From the NCBI GenBank assembly GCA_031256815.1, contig JAIRPU010000074.1, positions 1-7,143 on the forward strand: 7,143 nt of DNA. Reading direction: 5' to 3'. The stretch comes from Spirochaetaceae bacterium (GTDB taxonomy: Bacteria; Spirochaetota; Spirochaetia; Treponematales; Breznakiellaceae). A program made the position numbers and the translations under genes. The first letter of the stretch is position 1. Every line of letters begins with the position of its first letter. Shown here one piece after another: positions 6,631 through 7,143 of this stretch. The notes beneath the pieces were generated by a model, which worked only from the letters and a program-made list of their open reading frames with translations, made no database searches and was not told the origin of the DNA.

Positions 6631-6786
6631 ATGATGAAGCTGCGCGGTAATCTATGCATGTATATTATTTTGGGCGCATTTTTGCCGGCAGCGGCCGCGC
6701 TTCGCGCGGCCTTATCGCCTGCCGCGGTATGCGCAACGCGCAGACCGCGGAACAACGGCCGCCGCCCGCGCAGCGGGCGGCCTTAA
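6631..6786 (+). CDS. 51-codon frame starting like a signal peptide, possible truncated gene
   Basis: Tandem ATGs at 6631 and 6634 start MMKLRGNLCMYIILGAFLPA, with a basic N-terminus and a hydrophobic core ending in Ala residues, like an exported-protein start. From about codon 20 the frame runs through the GC-rich hairpins, becomes Ala/Arg-rich (CATRRPRNNGRRPRSGRP) and stops at TAA 6784-6786. It lies about 40 nt downstream of the predicted start of the rightward promoter. There is only a weak GAG (6624-6626) as Shine-Dalgarno. It may be a gene 5' end cut by the hairpin element, a leader peptide or chance. I do not recognise it. Confidence 0.22.
   Translation: MMKLRGNLCMYIILGAFLPAAAALRAALSPAAVCATRRPRNNGRRPRSGRP
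6693..6711. repeat. Hairpin, 8-bp stem, TTC loop
   Basis: GGCCGCGC (6693-6700), loop TTC, GCGCGGCC (6704-6711); perfect. Confidence 0.7.
6722..6750. repeat. Hairpin, 12 pairs with one mismatch, AAC loop
   Basis: CCGCGGT (6722-6728) pairs with ACCGCGG (6744-6750). After an A-G mismatch, TGCGC (6730-6734) pairs with GCGCA (6738-6742) around loop AAC. Confidence 0.7.
6761..6781. repeat. Hairpin, 9-bp stem, GCA loop
   Basis: GCCGCCCGC (6761-6769), loop GCA, GCGGGCGGC (6773-6781); perfect. Confidence 0.7.
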
Positions 6787-6800
6787 TCCAGGCCGGCAAA

Positions 6801-6867
6801 AAACGCGCTTTCCGCTACAATTTGCTTCGCTTCGCTTGCAAAGTCCGCTTCAATCGCTTGCGCGTTT
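6801..6867. repeat. Long-range stem with inner hairpin and CGCTT repeats
   Basis: AAACGCGC (6801-6808) pairs with GCGCGTTT (6860-6867). Inside, TTTGC (6821-6825) pairs with GCAAA (6838-6842) around a 12-nt loop made of CTTCG-type repeats. This is less tight than its neighbours, and its first two bases overlap the outer cloverleaf stem. Confidence 0.5.
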
Positions 6868-6869
6868 GC

Positions 6870-6886
6870 GGCAGCCGTAGGCTGCC
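6870..6886. repeat. Hairpin, 7-bp stem, GTA loop
   Basis: GGCAGCC (6870-6876), loop GTA, GGCTGCC (6880-6886). GCGGCAGCC recurs at 7035-7043, there without its partner arm. Confidence 0.7.
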
Positions 6887-6906
6887 CCGCCCGCTTCGCG
6901 GGCGGG
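6886..6906. repeat. Hairpin, 9-bp stem, TTC loop
   Basis: CCCGCCCGC (6886-6894), loop TTC, GCGGGCGGG (6898-6906); perfect. It directly adjoins the preceding hairpin, sharing base 6886, so the two could stack coaxially. Confidence 0.7.
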
Positions 6907-6932
6907 CTTGGAAAACAGGCCTTTGTTGACAG

Positions 6933-6947
6933 GCCGCCTCAGGCGGC
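6933..6947. repeat. Hairpin, 6-bp stem, TCA loop
   Basis: GCCGCC (6933-6938), loop TCA, GGCGGC (6942-6947). Just upstream ACAGGCC is repeated directly at 6915-6921 and 6929-6935. Confidence 0.6.
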
Positions 6948-6958
6948 ATGGTTGGGAA

Positions 6959-6994
6959 GCGGCGATATGCTTTGACGGCAAAGCATATCGCCGC
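6959..6994. repeat. 16-bp perfect hairpin with ACGG loop
   Basis: GCGGCGATATGCTTTG (6959-6974) and CAAAGCATATCGCCGC (6979-6994) are perfect complements around a 4-nt loop. It is the longest stem in the array and, unlike the others, mixed in composition, so it is not a by-product of GC richness. No T tract follows, so it is not a standard terminator. Confidence 0.8.
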
Positions 6995-7058
6995 CAGCAA
7001 AAAGGCGCGGCCGCCTGCGGCGCGGTCGATGTGTGCGGCAGCCTCAATCGGCAGCCGG

Positions 7059-7077
7059 AAAAGCGCGGAGCGCTTTT
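7059..7077. terminator. Hairpin with A4/T4 flanks, weak bidirectional terminator-like
   Basis: AAAAGCGC (7059-7066), loop GGA, GCGCTTTT (7070-7077). The GC core is only 4 bp and the T run only four, so termination would be inefficient; it may simply be another array member. Confidence 0.35.
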
Positions 7078-7092
7078 GCCAGCCGTGCGACA

Positions 7093-7111
7093 CCCGCGCC
7101 TGCGGCGCGGG
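7093..7111. repeat. Hairpin, 8-bp stem, TGC loop; last of the array
   Basis: CCCGCGCC (7093-7100), loop TGC, GGCGCGGG (7104-7111); perfect. The remaining 32 bases to the window end are AT-rich, with no identifiable feature. Confidence 0.7.
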
Positions 7112-7143
7112 CATAAAAGGCAATAAAGATCTTATAGATTTTT

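Larger units (their letters stand above)
6679..6802. repeat. Cloverleaf-like fold: 11-bp outer stem enclosing three hairpins
   Basis: TTTTTGCCGGC (6679-6689) and GCCGGCAAAAA (6792-6802) are perfect complements 102 nt apart. They enclose hairpins at 6693-6711, 6722-6750 and 6761-6781, giving a closed multibranch structure. GGCCTTA follows or ends both the first and third hairpins (6708-6714 and 6779-6785), hinting at unit duplication. Too long and lacking tRNA consensus arms, so not a tRNA. Confidence 0.65.
6679..7111. repeat. Dense array of short-loop GC-rich hairpins, no convincing coding content
   Basis: At least ten perfect or near-perfect inverted repeats stand nearly end to end in 433 bp, most with 7-9 bp stems and 3-nt loops (TTC, AAC, GCA, GTA, TTC, TCA, GGA, TGC). 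The stretch is far GC-richer than the flanking promoter region. The longer frames through it on both strands are low-complexity Arg/Ala/Pro-rich without family motifs, as expected of stop-poor GC-rich DNA. It could be a structured RNA transcribed from the promoter at 6555, a mosaic of palindromic repeat units, or a cruciform-prone site. No T tract clearly ends it inside the window. Confidence 0.75.

Noticed and set aside
6679..6802. tRNA or tmRNA from the cloverleaf shape
   Set aside because: At 124 nt with no anticodon, D- or T-arm consensus and no CCA-type acceptor context, the resemblance is only topological.
6654..6929. 91-codon + frame through the hairpin region
   Set aside because: No Shine-Dalgarno, Arg/Ala-rich low-complexity translation, and the underlying DNA is explained by hairpin arms; GC-rich DNA lacks stops in several frames at once.
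6679..7111. CRISPR array or integron attC array
   Set aside because: There is no repeated unit of constant sequence with unique spacers, and the stems differ in sequence. No attC-type core sites, cas genes or integrase are visible.
6815..7126. Overlapping frames of 65-102 codons on both strands
   Set aside because: Several mutually overlapping frames on both strands with no motifs and no ribosome-binding sites; treated as artefacts of stop-poor palindromic sequence.

Overview
The window looks like bacterial chromosome. The best guess is a spirochaete of the Treponema type or another gut-associated, moderate-GC bacterium. The guess rests only on the flavour of the gene families (a coiled-coil PD-(D/E)XK-like protein, a secreted NagZ-type GH3, a CrtQ-like glycosyltransferase next to a PlsC-like acyltransferase) and on TTG/GTG starts. 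No rRNA, tRNA, CRISPR array, integrase or transposase gene was seen.

Left part (1-1226, + strand): an accessory-looking stretch. It holds the 3' part of a coiled-coil, nuclease-fold-like protein (1-585). A 371-bp gap follows, containing an open, start-less reading frame (749-946) that may be a gene relic. Next is an 89-residue ORF (957-1226) with an excellent Shine-Dalgarno; it looks like the N-terminal domain of a larger family cut short. Its TAG directly abuts, in the same frame, the TTG that opens the next gene.

Middle (1227-6419): a secreted family-3 glycoside hydrolase (NagZ-like beta-N-acetylglucosaminidase) on the + strand converges on a leftward three-gene operon, their stop codons overlapping by 4 bp. 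In transcription order the operon is a membrane-anchored GT2 glycosyltransferase, a PlsC-type acyltransferase (stop and start abut) and a dual-domain oligopeptide-type ABC ATPase (11-bp overlap). GT2 plus acyltransferase suggests building or decorating a glycolipid. GH3 plus peptide-type ATPase could belong to cell-wall turnover and uptake, but the permease and binding-protein genes are not here.

Right part (6420-7143): no convincing protein gene, but the most unusual sequence of the window. From left to right it has a GC-rich leader hairpin upstream of the operon's TTG start, with a complement to the ribosome-binding region. An AT-rich divergent promoter zone follows, built around a 14-bp perfect inverted repeat. 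A rightward promoter then reads into a 51-codon frame beginning like a signal peptide. About 430 bp (6679-7111) follow that are packed with at least ten short-loop hairpins. The first three are enclosed by an 11-bp outer stem (cloverleaf-like), and one hairpin has a 16-bp perfect stem. This could be a structured non-coding RNA, a mosaic of palindromic elements, or a DNA-level secondary-structure element. It is the best candidate in the window for something undescribed.
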